Below, one piece after another: positions 52,758-61,574 of a stretch of DNA of 64,000 nt (its first letter is position 1; each line of letters opens with the position of its first letter). The position numbers and the translations under genes were made by a program. The DNA lies in the NCBI RefSeq assembly GCF_004101245.1, contig NZ_SCIN01000001.1:1192784-1256783 (forward strand), read 5' to 3'. Origin of the DNA: Sphingomonas sp. UV9. GTDB taxonomy: Bacteria > Pseudomonadota > Alphaproteobacteria > Sphingomonadales > Sphingomonadaceae. Below the pieces are notes generated by a model. That model saw only the letters and a program-made list of their open reading frames with translations, had not been told where the DNA came from and ran no database searches.

Positions 52758-53021
52758 TTAGGCGAGCCCGGTCACGGCCTTGGTCAGACGCGCGAACTTG
52801 CGGCTCGCGGTGTTCTTGTGAAGCACGCCCTTGGCGACGCCACGCTGCAGCTCAGGCTGTGCGGCCGCGAGTGCGGTGGTCGCTGCGCCCTTGTCGCCCG
52901 ATGCCAGTGCAGCCTCGACCTTCTTGATGAAGGTACGGATACGGCCGACTCGGTTGCCGTTCACTTCCGCGCGACGGTCGTTGCGACGGATACGCTTTTT
53001 CGCCTGCGGCGTGTTCGCCAT
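52758..53021 (-). CDS. rpsT: 30S ribosomal protein S20
   Basis: Complete 87-residue S20 ([20 protein letters not shown]... [16 protein letters not shown]). Basic helical bundle protein of the small subunit. Sits between mutM and dnaA, an order conserved in alphaproteobacteria, and ends in a strong terminator. Confidence 0.97.
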   Translation of the reverse strand: MANTPQAKKRIRRNDRRAEVNGNRVGRIRTFIKKVEAALASGDKGAATTALAAAQPELQRGVAKGVLHKNTASRKFARLTKAVTGLA

Positions 53022-53115
53022 GAAGCCCTCTGGATGTTCGAATGAATAAAAAGGGGCGCCGGATTGCTCCTACGCCCTCTCGAAGCCGCGGCCCTACCGA
53101 CTTTGCCGGTGATCG

Positions 53116-53931
53116 TCAACCACGCTGACATCTGGGACACCAGAACGTCGACCGCCCGCCCTCGGTACGGCGCTTCACGAGGGCCCCGCAGTCGCAAGCC
53201 TCGCCCTCACGCCCATAGACTCGCCATTGCTTGGAGAAATAGCCGAGTTCGCCGTCGGGCTGGACGAAGTCCCGCAACGACGATCCGCCGGCAAGGATAG
53301 CGGCGGTCAACACGGTGCGGATCGCCTCCACCAGCCGCTCGAGTCGAAACAGCGAGATCCGCCCAGCCGCGCGCGATGGCGCTATCTTCGCCATGTGCAG
53401 CGCCTCGCACACATAGATGTTGCCCAGCCCCGCGACGATTCGCTGGTCGAGCAGCATCGCCTTGATCGACGCCCCCCGCCCTTCGAGCGCCGCCAGAAGA
53501 TACGCCGCCGTCAGGTCGGGCCCGAGCGGCTCCGGCCCCATGCTGAGGAACGGCGGATAGTTGGCGATATCCTCGGTCGGCCAAAGATCGAGAAAGCCGA
53601 ATCGCCGCGGATCGTTGAGCGCCACCGTCCGCCCGGCCTCGGTCGCGACCAGCAGATGATCATGCGGCAGGATCTCGCTCGGATCGACTCGCCAGCGCCC
53701 CGACATGCCGAGATGGAACACCAGCGTATCCCCCCGATCCGTCTCGATCAGCCCGTATTTCGCGCGCCGACCCAGCTGCATCACGGTCGCCCCCGTCATC
53801 CGCTGACGCAGGTCGACGGGTATCGCCTTGCGCAGATCGGCACGACGCGGCTCGACCGAGGTCAGGCGCTGGCCCTTCAGCACGGGTTCGAGCCCGCGCA
53901 CGGTGGTTTCGACTTCTGGTAATTCCGGCAC
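53116..53931 (-). CDS. mutM: Formamidopyrimidine-DNA glycosylase
   Basis: A 271-residue base-excision repair enzyme that removes 8-oxoguanine and cuts the abasic site. N-terminal catalytic PELPEVETTVRGL (Pro2, Glu3) is present; HLGMSGRW and LNDPRRFGFLDL follow; the H2TH region is QRIVAGLGNIYVCEALHMAKI; the C-terminal zinc finger has all four cysteines (CDCGALVKR ... FWCPRCQRG). Divergent from ubiE. Confidence 0.96.
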   Translation of the reverse strand: MPELPEVETTVRGLEPVLKGQRLTSVEPRRADLRKAIPVDLRQRMTGATVMQLGRRAKYGLIETDRGDTLVFHLGMSGRWRVDPSEILPHDHLLVATEAGRTVALNDPRRFGFLDLWPTEDIANYPPFLSMGPEPLGPDLTAAYLLAALEGRGASIKAMLLDQRIVAGLGNIYVCEALHMAKIAPSRAAGRISLFRLERLVEAIRTVLTAAILAGGSSLRDFVQPDGELGYFSKQWRVYGREGEACDCGALVKRRTEGGRSTFWCPRCQRG

Positions 53932-53987
53932 GCTTTGCAGCTAGGTTGCGTTTGCTCGCGCCACAAGGCGCGGCTAGAGCGCAGGGT

Positions 53988-54737
53988 ATGAACGACATTG
54001 TGCCCGCACCCGAAACCGTCTCCTTCGGTTACGAGGATATCCCCGCCACCGAGAAGACCGCCCGCGTCGGCGGCGTCTTCACCAACGTCGCGTCGAAATA
54101 CGACCTGATGAACGACGCGATGTCGGGCGGCATGCACCGGCTGTGGAAGGACCGCTTCGTCCGTCGCGTCAAACCGCGCGAAGGCGAGCAGATCCTCGAC
54201 ATGGCCGGCGGCACGGGCGACATCGCCTTCCGCATGGAGCCGTCGGGCGCTTCGATCACGGTCGCCGACATCAACCCGCAGATGCTCGAAGTCGGCATGG
54301 AACGCGCACAGAAGCGCGGCCTCGACGGCCTGGTCTGGACCGAGGCGAACGCCGAGACGCTGGCCTTCCCCGACCGGTTCTTCGACGCCTACACGATCGC
54401 GTTCGGCATCCGGAACGTCACCGACATCCCCAAGGCCTTGCGCGAGGCGCACCGCGTCCTGCGGCGTGGCGGGCGGTTCTATTGCCTCGAATTCTCGACC
54501 ACCGTCTGGCCGGGGTTCGCCGAAGTGTACGACGCCTATTCGCACAAGATGGTGCCGAAGCTCGGCCAGTTGCTGGCGCAGGACGCCGACAGCTACCGCT
54601 ACCTGATCGAATCGATCCGCCGCTTCCCCGACATGCCCAAGTTCAAGGGCATGATCGCCGATGCTGGTTTCGTGCAGACCAAGGTCGAGCCTCTGCTGGG
54701 TGGGCTGGTTGCGATTCATAGCGGCTGGAAGATCTAG
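53988..54737 (+). CDS. ubiE: Ubiquinone/menaquinone C-methyltransferase UbiE
   Basis: A 249-residue SAM-dependent C-methyltransferase of ubiquinone synthesis. Start ATG 53988 (MNDIVPAPETVSFGYEDI). Motifs: VGGVFTNVASKYDLMNDAMSGGMHRLWKDR, the SAM site LDMAGGTGDIAFR, FDAYTIAFGIRNVTD and GGRFYCLEFS. Followed by a 280-bp inverted-repeat element and then ubiB, so the quinone genes are close but separated. Confidence 0.96.
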   Translation: MNDIVPAPETVSFGYEDIPATEKTARVGGVFTNVASKYDLMNDAMSGGMHRLWKDRFVRRVKPREGEQILDMAGGTGDIAFRMEPSGASITVADINPQMLEVGMERAQKRGLDGLVWTEANAETLAFPDRFFDAYTIAFGIRNVTDIPKALREAHRVLRRGGRFYCLEFSTTVWPGFAEVYDAYSHKMVPKLGQLLAQDADSYRYLIESIRRFPDMPKFKGMIADAGFVQTKVEPLLGGLVAIHSGWKI

Positions 54738-54740
54738 TGA

Positions 54741-54984
54741 TCACGCGAAGGCGCGAAGCCTGTCCTGAGCTTTGCCGAAGGGGCGAGAAGTTGGTTTCTC
54801 GCGGAGACGCGGAGACGCGGAGAGCAAGTGGGCGCGAAGGCGCCAATTCTCCTTCGCGTCAGCGCTTCGTCAATTTTTCGCCGATGATGAAAGGCCGCAG
54901 TCGCGGCGAGACGCACCACCTCCGCGTCTCCGCGTCTCCGCGTGAACCAATCTTCTGGCTTCGCGCCATCGCGCCTTCGCGTGA
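54741..54984. repeat. Nested inverted-repeat element between ubiE and ubiB
   Basis: Outer arms TCACGCGAAGGCGC (54741-54754) and its complement (54971-54984); inner 23-bp perfect arms 54800-54822 and 54920-54942, built of GCGGAGAC-type units repeated about three times. The left part also carries CCTGTCCTGAGC/GCCGAAGGG, a common sphingomonad intergenic motif. No ORF accepted inside. Confidence 0.8.
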
Positions 54985-55014
54985 ACGAATCTCTTCTTCC
55001 GGCGCACAGGCCCA

Positions 55015-56550
55015 GTGACCGCGTCGACCACCCACGTCTGGCGCCTCCTGAAATGGGGCCGCATCCTCGCCCGTCACGGAGCGCTGAGCGGGATCGAGCG
55101 CGATCCGAACACGCCCGCCCCCGTCCGTCGCCTCGCGCGACTCGCTAGGTTCGGGGCGCGGGTGCCGAAGGTGCCGCGCTACGCAGACGCATTCCAGGCG
55201 ATCGGCCCCGCCGCGATCAAGCTCGGCCAGACACTCGCCACGCGCCCCGACCTCGTCGGCGAAGCGGCAGCGCAGGACCTGTTGCGCCTCCAGGACCAGC
55301 TCTCCCCCGTCCCTTACGCGACGATCGAGGCGGCGATGCTGGCAAGCTTCGGCAAGCCGCTTGAGACGTTGTTCTCCCGCATCGAACCGATCCCGGTCGG
55401 CGCCGCATCGATCGCGCAGGTCCACCGCGCCGTCACCACCGACGGCCGCCAGGTCGCGGTCAAGGTCCTGCGCCCCGGCGTCGAGGACGATTTCGCCCGC
55501 GCGATCGACACCTATGGCTGGGCGGCAGCACAACTCGAGGCGCTCAGCCCCGAGGCGATGCGCCTCCGCCCGCGCCTCACGATCGAGACCTTCAAGCGCT
55601 GGACGCTCAGCGAACTGAACTTCCGTCGCGAAGCAGCCTCGGCCTCCGAGCTCGCCGAGGGCATGACCGCCGAACCCGATTTCGTCATCCCCGCGATCGA
55701 CTGGGCGCGCTCGACCAACAAGGTCATGACGATCGAGTGGATCGACGGCATCAAGCTGTCCGACCGCCCAGCCTTGGTCGCGGCCGGCTACGACCTCCCC
55801 GCGCTCGCCCAGACATTGGTCCGCGCGTTCCTGCGCCAGGCGATCGCCGACGGGTTCTTCCACGCCGACATGCATCAGGGGAACCTGTTCGCACTGCCGG
55901 GCAACCGCATTGCCGCGATCGATTTCGGGATCATGGGCCGGATCGACCGCCGCGCCCGCGTCTGGCTCGCCGAGATCCTCTACGGCCTGATCACCGGCAA
56001 CTATAAACGCGTTGCCGAGATCCATTTCGAGGCCGGCTACGTCCCCGCCTATCACGACGTCGGCGAGTTCGCGACGGCGCTGCGCGCGGTCGGCGAGCCG
56101 ATGCGCGGGTTGCCGGTCAAGGACATGTCGATCGGCATGATGCTCGACAGCCTATTCTCGATCACGCGCGATTTCGACATGGTGACGCAGCCGCATCTGC
56201 TCCTGCTGCAGAAGACGATGGTGATGGTCGAGGGCGTCGCCACCAGCCTGAACCCCGACATCAACCTGTGGGAAGCCGCCGAGCCGTTCGTCCGCGACTG
56301 GATCCGCGGCGAACTCGGCCCCGAGGCGATGATCGCCGACCGCCTGATCGCCGATTTCCAGACGCTGACGAGGCTGCCCGAGTTGGTCCGCCGGATCGAA
56401 GCGCATTACCCCGCCCCCGGTGGCGCCCCGCCGACGATGCCGTTGCGCGAGATCGAAGTGATCCGGATCGGCGGCGGCTGGCGCTATGCGGCAGTGGCGG
56501 TGATCGCCGCGCTCGTCGGCGTCGTAGGAACGTGGTTCAGCGTGACGTGA
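55015..56550 (+). CDS. ubiB: Ubiquinone biosynthesis regulatory kinase-like protein UbiB
   Basis: A 511-residue atypical (ABC1/ADCK) kinase-like protein needed for ubiquinone synthesis. GTG start at 55015. The family KxGQ motif is AIKLGQTLATRPDL; the nucleotide loop is Ala-rich VGAASIAQVHRAV; catalytic parts are VAVKVLRPGV, FFHADMHQGNLF and AAIDFGIMGR. Two C-terminal membrane helices (YAAVAVIAALVGVVGTWF). The reference frame overlaps the next gene's possible GTG by 4 bp. Confidence 0.95.
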   Translation: MTASTTHVWRLLKWGRILARHGALSGIERDPNTPAPVRRLARLARFGARVPKVPRYADAFQAIGPAAIKLGQTLATRPDLVGEAAAQDLLRLQDQLSPVPYATIEAAMLASFGKPLETLFSRIEPIPVGAASIAQVHRAVTTDGRQVAVKVLRPGVEDDFARAIDTYGWAAAQLEALSPEAMRLRPRLTIETFKRWTLSELNFRREAASASELAEGMTAEPDFVIPAIDWARSTNKVMTIEWIDGIKLSDRPALVAAGYDLPALAQTLVRAFLRQAIADGFFHADMHQGNLFALPGNRIAAIDFGIMGRIDRRARVWLAEILYGLITGNYKRVAEIHFEAGYVPAYHDVGEFATALRAVGEPMRGLPVKDMSIGMMLDSLFSITRDFDMVTQPHLLLLQKTMVMVEGVATSLNPDINLWEAAEPFVRDWIRGELGPEAMIADRLIADFQTLTRLPELVRRIEAHYPAPGGAPPTMPLREIEVIRIGGGWRYAAVAVIAALVGVVGTWFSVT

Positions 56551-56552
56551 CG

Positions 56553-57632
56553 ATGCGCCGCCCGCTGACCCCGGTCTGGCTCGCGGCGCCGTCACGGTTC
56601 GCAAACATCTCGCAGGCCGCCGCGCGGGCGGTGGTCGCGCTGCTGGCGCTGCTCCTGACCACGACCCTGTCCGCGCTGTCCGCACCGCCGCAGAATACCG
56701 ATACCGCGATCTACGCCATGATCGTCGAGGGCATCCGGAACGGCGGCAATTACTATGCGGTGACCGCGGATGCGTTGCGCGCCGGCGGCTATCCGCTCGC
56801 GCCGTTCACCGCGTTCCGCCTGCCGACGCTGGCGGTCATCGAGGCCGCGTTGCCCAGCATCGCGGTGATGGCGCTGCTATACCTGCTGACCGCAGCGGTC
56901 GCAGTCGCCTGCTACGGGCGTATACGACCCGTGGTGAAGACGCGCACGGCGCGGGCGGCAGTCGCGCTGCTGCTGTTCGCGAGCCTCGCGCCGCTGCTCC
57001 AGCCATCGCTCGCGCCGTTGCCCGACCTCTGGGCGGGGCTCGCGATAGCGCTGTCGCTCGCGATCAGGCGCCGCGGGCGTTATGTCGACGCGGTCGCGTT
57101 CGGGCTGGCGGCGGCAGTCGTTCGCGAGACCGCCACGCTCTATCTGATCGTCATGCTGGCGTTCGCGCTGGCGGAACGTCAGCGGCGCGAGGCGCTCGGC
57201 TGGGCCACCGCGCTGATCGTCGCCGCCGTGATACTGGCGATCCACGCCTACGCCGTGGCGCAGGTCATCAAGCCGCTCGACGACATGGTCTTCGACTGGA
57301 CCGGGTTGCTAGGTTTCGGCGCGTTCGTGTCCGCCGCCGTCTCGGCCACCGCCCTCGCCTGGCTACCGCTGGGTCTGGCCGCGCCGATCATCGGCCTTGC
57401 GCTGTTCGGCTGGGCGACATGGCGCGATCCGCTCGCCCTCCGCGCGCTCGCGACGATCATTCTCGTCGCGCTGCTGATATCAGTGTTCGGCACGGAGGAG
57501 ACGCCGCACTGGGCGTTGCTGGTAACACCCTTGCTCCTGTCCGGCCTCGTCTTCGTCCCCGACGCCTTGCGCGATCTGATCCACGCCGCGCTCGACAGCC
57601 GACGCATTACCGTGACGCGCATTATCCGCTAA
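56553..57632 (+). CDS. Polytopic membrane protein of unknown function
   Basis: A 359-residue protein with about nine hydrophobic segments (AAARAVVALLALLLTTTL, SIAVMALLYLLTAAVAVA, AAVALLLFASLAPLL, ATALIVAAVILAI, ALATIILVALLISVFG and others). An early conserved-looking NTDTAIYAMIVEGIRNGGNYYAVTADAL resembles the N-terminal luminal part of some membrane glycosyltransferases, but no catalytic motif is certain. ATG 56553 or the GTG 56547 overlapping ubiB could start it. Ten bp before coaBC, so in the same transcription unit. Confidence 0.8.
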   Translation: MRRPLTPVWLAAPSRFANISQAAARAVVALLALLLTTTLSALSAPPQNTDTAIYAMIVEGIRNGGNYYAVTADALRAGGYPLAPFTAFRLPTLAVIEAALPSIAVMALLYLLTAAVAVACYGRIRPVVKTRTARAAVALLLFASLAPLLQPSLAPLPDLWAGLAIALSLAIRRRGRYVDAVAFGLAAAVVRETATLYLIVMLAFALAERQRREALGWATALIVAAVILAIHAYAVAQVIKPLDDMVFDWTGLLGFGAFVSAAVSATALAWLPLGLAAPIIGLALFGWATWRDPLALRALATIILVALLISVFGTEETPHWALLVTPLLLSGLVFVPDALRDLIHAALDSRRITVTRIIR

Positions 57633-57641
57633 AGGCACCCC

Positions 57642-58829
57642 ATGACGCGCATTCTCCTGATCGTCGGTGGCGGGATCGCCGCCTACAAGGCGGCCGAACT
57701 GATCCGCCTGCTGAAGTCCGGCGGTCACATCGTGCGCTGCGTGATGACCGAGGCGGCGCATCATTTCGTCACCCCGATGACGATCGCCGCGCTCAGCGAG
57801 GACAAGGTCTACACGACGCTGTGGGACCTCAAGGACGAGGCCGAGATGGGTCATATCCAGCTCAGCCGCCAGGCCGACCTGATCGTCGTCGCCCCCGCCA
57901 CCGCCGACCTGATCGCGCGCATGGCAGGCGGGCTCGCGAACGACCTCGCGACGACGCTGCTGCTCGCGACCGACAAACCGGTCTTGGTAGCCCCTGCGAT
58001 GAACGTCCGCATGTGGGAGCATGCCGCAACCGTGCGCAACGTCGCGCAGCTCCGCGCCGACGGCGTGACCGTGATGCAGCCCGACGAGGGCGCGATGGCG
58101 TGCGGCGAATACGGCCCCGGCCGCCTGCCCGAGCCCCCCGCGATCCTCGCCGCGATCGAAGCCATGCTCGCCCCCGCCCCGCCAAAGCGGCTCGCGGGCC
58201 GCCACGTCCTCGTTACCGCGGGGCCGACTCACGAGCCGATCGACCCGGTCCGCTACATCGCCAATCGTTCGTCGGGCAAACAGGGCTTCGCGATCGCCGC
58301 AGCGCTCGCGCGGCTCGGCGCACGCGTGACGCTCGTCGCCGGCCCCGTGACGCTGGCGACCCCGCCCGCGGTCGACCGGATCGATGTGGAAACCGCACGC
58401 GAGATGGCCGACGCGGTGGACCGGGCGCTGCCCGCCGACGCCGCCGTCATGGTTGCCGCCGTGGCGGACTGGCACGTCGAGTCCGTCGCGCAGAAGATCA
58501 AGAAGGGCGACGCCACCCCCACGCTGACGCTCGCGGAAAACCCCGACATTCTCGCGACTTTGGCGCGCAGCCCGCACCGCCCTCGCCTCCTCATCGGGTT
58601 CGCCGCCGAGACCGAGCGCGTGCTCGAACACGCCACCGCCAAGCGCGTCCGCAAACAGGCCGACTGGATCGTCGCCAACGACGTGTCGGGCGATGTGATG
58701 GGCGGCGCGGACAATAGCGTCCACCTCGTCACCGCGGCGGGTGTCGAAAGCTGGGAACGCCTGCCCAAGGACGCGGTCGCCGCCCGACTGGCGGACCGCA
58801 TCGCCGATGCGCTAGAAGCCGCATCATGA
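57642..58829 (+). CDS. coaBC: Bifunctional phosphopantothenoylcysteine decarboxylase/synthetase
   Basis: A 395-residue enzyme for two steps of coenzyme A synthesis. N-terminal flavoprotein CoaC (about 1-185): [30 protein letters not shown] (active His), [12 protein letters not shown]-terminal Coa[41 protein letters not shown] and LIGFAAETE. Overlaps dut by 4 bp (ATGA). Confidence 0.97.
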   Translation: MTRILLIVGGGIAAYKAAELIRLLKSGGHIVRCVMTEAAHHFVTPMTIAALSEDKVYTTLWDLKDEAEMGHIQLSRQADLIVVAPATADLIARMAGGLANDLATTLLLATDKPVLVAPAMNVRMWEHAATVRNVAQLRADGVTVMQPDEGAMACGEYGPGRLPEPPAILAAIEAMLAPAPPKRLAGRHVLVTAGPTHEPIDPVRYIANRSSGKQGFAIAAALARLGARVTLVAGPVTLATPPAVDRIDVETAREMADAVDRALPADAAVMVAAVADWHVESVAQKIKKGDATPTLTLAENPDILATLARSPHRPRLLIGFAAETERVLEHATAKRVRKQADWIVANDVSGDVMGGADNSVHLVTAAGVESWERLPKDAVAARLADRIADALEAAS

Positions 58830-59263
58830 TCCGTATCGAACTGAAGCGCCTGCCGCACGGCGAAGGCCTGCCCTTGCCTGCCTATGCGACCGACGGCGCG
58901 GCCGGGATGGATGTCGTCTCCGCCGAAGCGCTGACGCTCGCTCCCGGTGCACGCGCAGCCGTCGCGACCGGCTTCGCGATCGCCATTCCCGCAGGCCACG
59001 AGGTGCAGGTCCGCCCCCGCTCCGGCCTCGCGCTCAAGCACGGCGTCACCTGCCTCAACACGCCGGGCACGATCGACAGCGACTATCGCGGCGAAGTGAA
59101 GGTCATCCTCGCCAATCTCGGCCAGGAGCCGTTCGCGATCGCCCGCGGCGACCGCATCGCGCAACTGGTCCCCGCGGTCGTCCTCCGCGCCACGCTGGAC
59201 GAGGTCGCGACGCTCGACGACACCGCCCGAGGTGCGGGCGGCTTCGGATCGACCGGCCGATGA
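58826..59263 (+). CDS. dut: dUTP diphosphatase
   Basis: A 145-residue trimeric dUTPase. The five motifs are present: [42 protein letters not shown] and the C-terminal [10 protein letters not shown]. Overlaps both neighbours by 4 bp. Confidence 0.97.
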   Translation: MIRIELKRLPHGEGLPLPAYATDGAAGMDVVSAEALTLAPGARAAVATGFAIAIPAGHEVQVRPRSGLALKHGVTCLNTPGTIDSDYRGEVKVILANLGQEPFAIARGDRIAQLVPAVVLRATLDEVATLDDTARGAGGFGSTGR

Positions 59264-59712
59264 TCGCCGCGTTCCTCCTTCTGCTCCAGGCCGCGACACC
59301 GCAAGCCGATCAGATGCCGGTCGTCCCCACGGTCCCGGCGACGCCCCCCATGGCCGTTCCCGTATCCGGCCCACTGCCACCGCAGGACTGGAGCACGCTG
59401 CCCGTCCTGCGCATCCGTCGACAGGCGACCACGCTCGCCAACACCTCGGCCTATGTCCACGGCGAAGTCATGGCCGGGCGTTGCGCGAAGGCGGTCCGGA
59501 CGGTGCAGGGCTGGTCTCTCAGCCTCGATCTGGCGGTGTTGATGACGCCCGACGGCCGGGTCCGCCGTATCACGCCCCGCGCGATCGACTGCCCGACGGT
59601 CGAGCAATATGCGGCCGGCGTCATCCTCGGCGCGCGTGATTCGATCGATGTGGTCGATACCGATACCGACACCTGGTATCGCACCAGCCTGACGTTCGCC
59701 TGGGGCGCATGA
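59260..59712 (+). CDS. Hypothetical exported protein
   Basis: A 150-residue protein with a short hydrophobic N-terminus ([12 protein letters not shown]) suggesting export, a Pro/Val-rich linker, then a compact domain with two cysteines ([19 protein letters not shown]) that could pair, and [20 protein letters not shown] do not recognise a family. Fully embedded by 4-bp overlaps between dut and the moeB-like gene, so it is co-expressed with them. Confidence 0.8.
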   Translation: MIAAFLLLLQAATPQADQMPVVPTVPATPPMAVPVSGPLPPQDWSTLPVLRIRRQATTLANTSAYVHGEVMAGRCAKAVRTVQGWSLSLDLAVLMTPDGRVRRITPRAIDCPTVEQYAAGVILGARDSIDVVDTDTDTWYRTSLTFAWGA

Positions 59713-60473
59713 TCCTCTCCGACGACGAACTCACCCGGTACGCGCGGCATATCGTGCTCAAGGAATTCGGCGGCTCGGGACAGGCGCGCCTGAAGGCCGC
59801 GACCGTCGCGGTCGTCGGTGCCGGCGGAATCGGCTCGCCCGCGATCCAGTATCTGGGCGCCGCCGGAGTCGGTCGCCTGATCCTGATCGACAACGACCGG
59901 GTCGAGCCCTCGAACCTCCAGCGCCAGACGATCTTCACCACTGCGGACACCGGCGTCGCCAAAGTCGACGCGGCCGCAGCGGCGGTCCAGCGGATCAACC
60001 CGCACGTCGCGATCGAAACGCACCGCGTTCGGATCGATGCGACGAACGTAGCAAGCCTGCTAGCCGGTGCGGACGTCGTGCTCGACGGCTGCGACAATTT
60101 CGCGACCCGCTTCTGCGTCGCCGATGCCGCCCATGCCGCGAAGATCCCGCTCGTTTCCGCCGCGGTCGGGCAGTTTGAAGGACAGCTCGCCACCTATCGC
60201 GGCTGGGAAGCGGACAAGCCCTGCTATCGCTGCTTCGTCGGCGAAGACCCCGAACGGGCGGAGACGAGCTGCGCGGAGGACGGCGTATTGGGCCCCGTTA
60301 CCGGCGTGATCGGCAGTCTGGCCGCGCTGGAAGTCTTGCGCGCGATCGCCCCGTTCGGCGACGATCCTGCGGGGAAGCTGCTGTTGATCGACCTGTTAGC
60401 GCTCCGCTTTCGCTCGATCCGCCTGCCGAAGGATCCGGGGTGCCGCGCCTGCGGAACCCCTACCCTTCGATAG
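59709..60473 (+). CDS. moeB: HesA/MoeB/ThiF-family sulfur-carrier adenylyltransferase
   Basis: A 254-residue E1-like enzyme that adenylates the C-terminus of MoaD/ThiS-type carriers. Seen: RYARHIVLKEFGGSGQARLKAA, nucleotide site VVGAGGIGSPAIQYLGAAGVG, DNDRVEPSNLQRQTIF, DGCDNFATRF, and two CxxC zinc pairs (CYRCF and CRACG). No rhodanese domain, so MoeB-like. MoeB may serve the molybdenum cofactor used by the pao enzyme elsewhere in this window. Its stop codon lies in the first unit of the tandem repeat. Confidence 0.93.
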   Translation: MILSDDELTRYARHIVLKEFGGSGQARLKAATVAVVGAGGIGSPAIQYLGAAGVGRLILIDNDRVEPSNLQRQTIFTTADTGVAKVDAAAAAVQRINPHVAIETHRVRIDATNVASLLAGADVVLDGCDNFATRFCVADAAHAAKIPLVSAAVGQFEGQLATYRGWEADKPCYRCFVGEDPERAETSCAEDGVLGPVTGVIGSLAALEVLRAIAPFGDDPAGKLLLIDLLALRFRSIRLPKDPGCRACGTPTLR

Positions 60474-60541
60474 ACGGCCCCTTCGATAGACGGCCCCTTC
60501 GATAGACGGCCCCTTCGATAGACGGCCCCCTCGGTAGACCG
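60462..60541. repeat. Five-unit 16-bp tandem repeat
   Basis: Units CCCCTTCGATAGACGG at 60478-60493, 60494-60509 and 60510-60525 are identical; 60462-60477 differs by one base and contains the moeB stop codon; 60526-60541 is diverged at three positions. It fills the gap between convergent moeB and galU. Confidence 0.9.
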
Positions 60542-60555
60542 ACGAAGGGGCGTGC

Positions 60556-61428
60556 TCAGCTAGCGAGCAAACCCTTGGCGAACTGACGCACGGCCGGACC
60601 GATGTCGGCCCGCGACAGCGCGATCGCCAGGTTCGCCTGGATGTACCCCGCCTTGTCGCCGCAATCATAGCGCTGGCCATCGAAGGTAAAGCCGTGGAAC
60701 GGCTGGTTGCCGATCAGCTGCGCCATCGCATCGGTCAGCTGGATTTCGCCACCCGCACCCTTCTCCTGGTTCTCCAGGATCCGCATCACGTCGGGCTGGA
60801 GGATATAGCGGCCCGGAATCATCAGGTTCGACGGCGCCGTACCCTGCTTGGGCTTCTCGACCAGCGCCTTGACCTCGGTCAGTCGACCATCGATCGCGCC
60901 GGGCGAGATGATGCCGTATTTGTCGGTTTCGGAATCGGCGACTTCGAGCGCACCGATGACGTTGCCGCCCACCTGGTTATACGCTTCGACCATCTGCTTC
61001 ATGAAGCCCGGCTTGCCGACCATCAGCTCGTCGGGCAGCAGCACGGCGAACGGCTCGTCACCCACGATCTCGCGCGCGCACCACACCGCATGGCCGAGGC
61101 CCAGCGGCTCCTGCTGGCGAACATACACCGGCGAACCCGGCTTCATCCGGATCTGGCTGATCGCGTCGAGCGACTTGCCGCGCGCGCGCATCGTGTCCTC
61201 GAGCTCGTAGGAGATATCGAAATGATCCTCGAGCGCGCCCTTGCCGCGTCCGGTCACGAAGATGATCTGCTCGATCCCCGCCTCCAGCGCTTCCTCGACC
61301 GCATATTGGATCAGCGGCTTGTCGACGACGGTCAGCATTTCCTTGGGCATCGACTTGGTCGCGGGGAGAAAGCGCGTGCCGAGCCCGGCAACGGGAAATA
61401 CGGCCTTGCGAAGCGGCTTGATCGTCAT
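60556..61428 (-). CDS. galU: UTP-glucose-1-phosphate uridylyltransferase
   Basis: A 290-residue enzyme making UDP-glucose for polysaccharides and envelope sugars. Start ATG 61428 (MTIKPLRKAVFPVAGLG) with GGAG upstream; TTG 61440 is not needed. Motifs: GLGTRFLPATKSMPKEMLTVVDKPLIQYAVEEA, LPDELM, VEKP, DCGDKAGYIQANL. Convergent with the moeB-like gene and divergent from wecB. Confidence 0.96.
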   Translation of the reverse strand: MTIKPLRKAVFPVAGLGTRFLPATKSMPKEMLTVVDKPLIQYAVEEALEAGIEQIIFVTGRGKGALEDHFDISYELEDTMRARGKSLDAISQIRMKPGSPVYVRQQEPLGLGHAVWCAREIVGDEPFAVLLPDELMVGKPGFMKQMVEAYNQVGGNVIGALEVADSETDKYGIISPGAIDGRLTEVKALVEKPKQGTAPSNLMIPGRYILQPDVMRILENQEKGAGGEIQLTDAMAQLIGNQPFHGFTFDGQRYDCGDKAGYIQANLAIALSRADIGPAVRQFAKGLLAS

Positions 61429-61574
61429 TCGGAGCTCCAATTATGTCTTCGAGGTCGTTGGTTGCGCTGCACCATTTACCGGTCGTTACGGACCCGCGCA
61501 ATTCCGGTCACCCGATCAAAGAAACGCTGTAACCGGTTAGCGCGTCATTAAATATCGTCGGCTAGAGAGGTTCC

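Noticed and set aside
60462-60541. CRISPR-like array
   Set aside because: The 16-bp units are directly adjacent with no spacers and no cas genes nearby; it is a simple tandem repeat.
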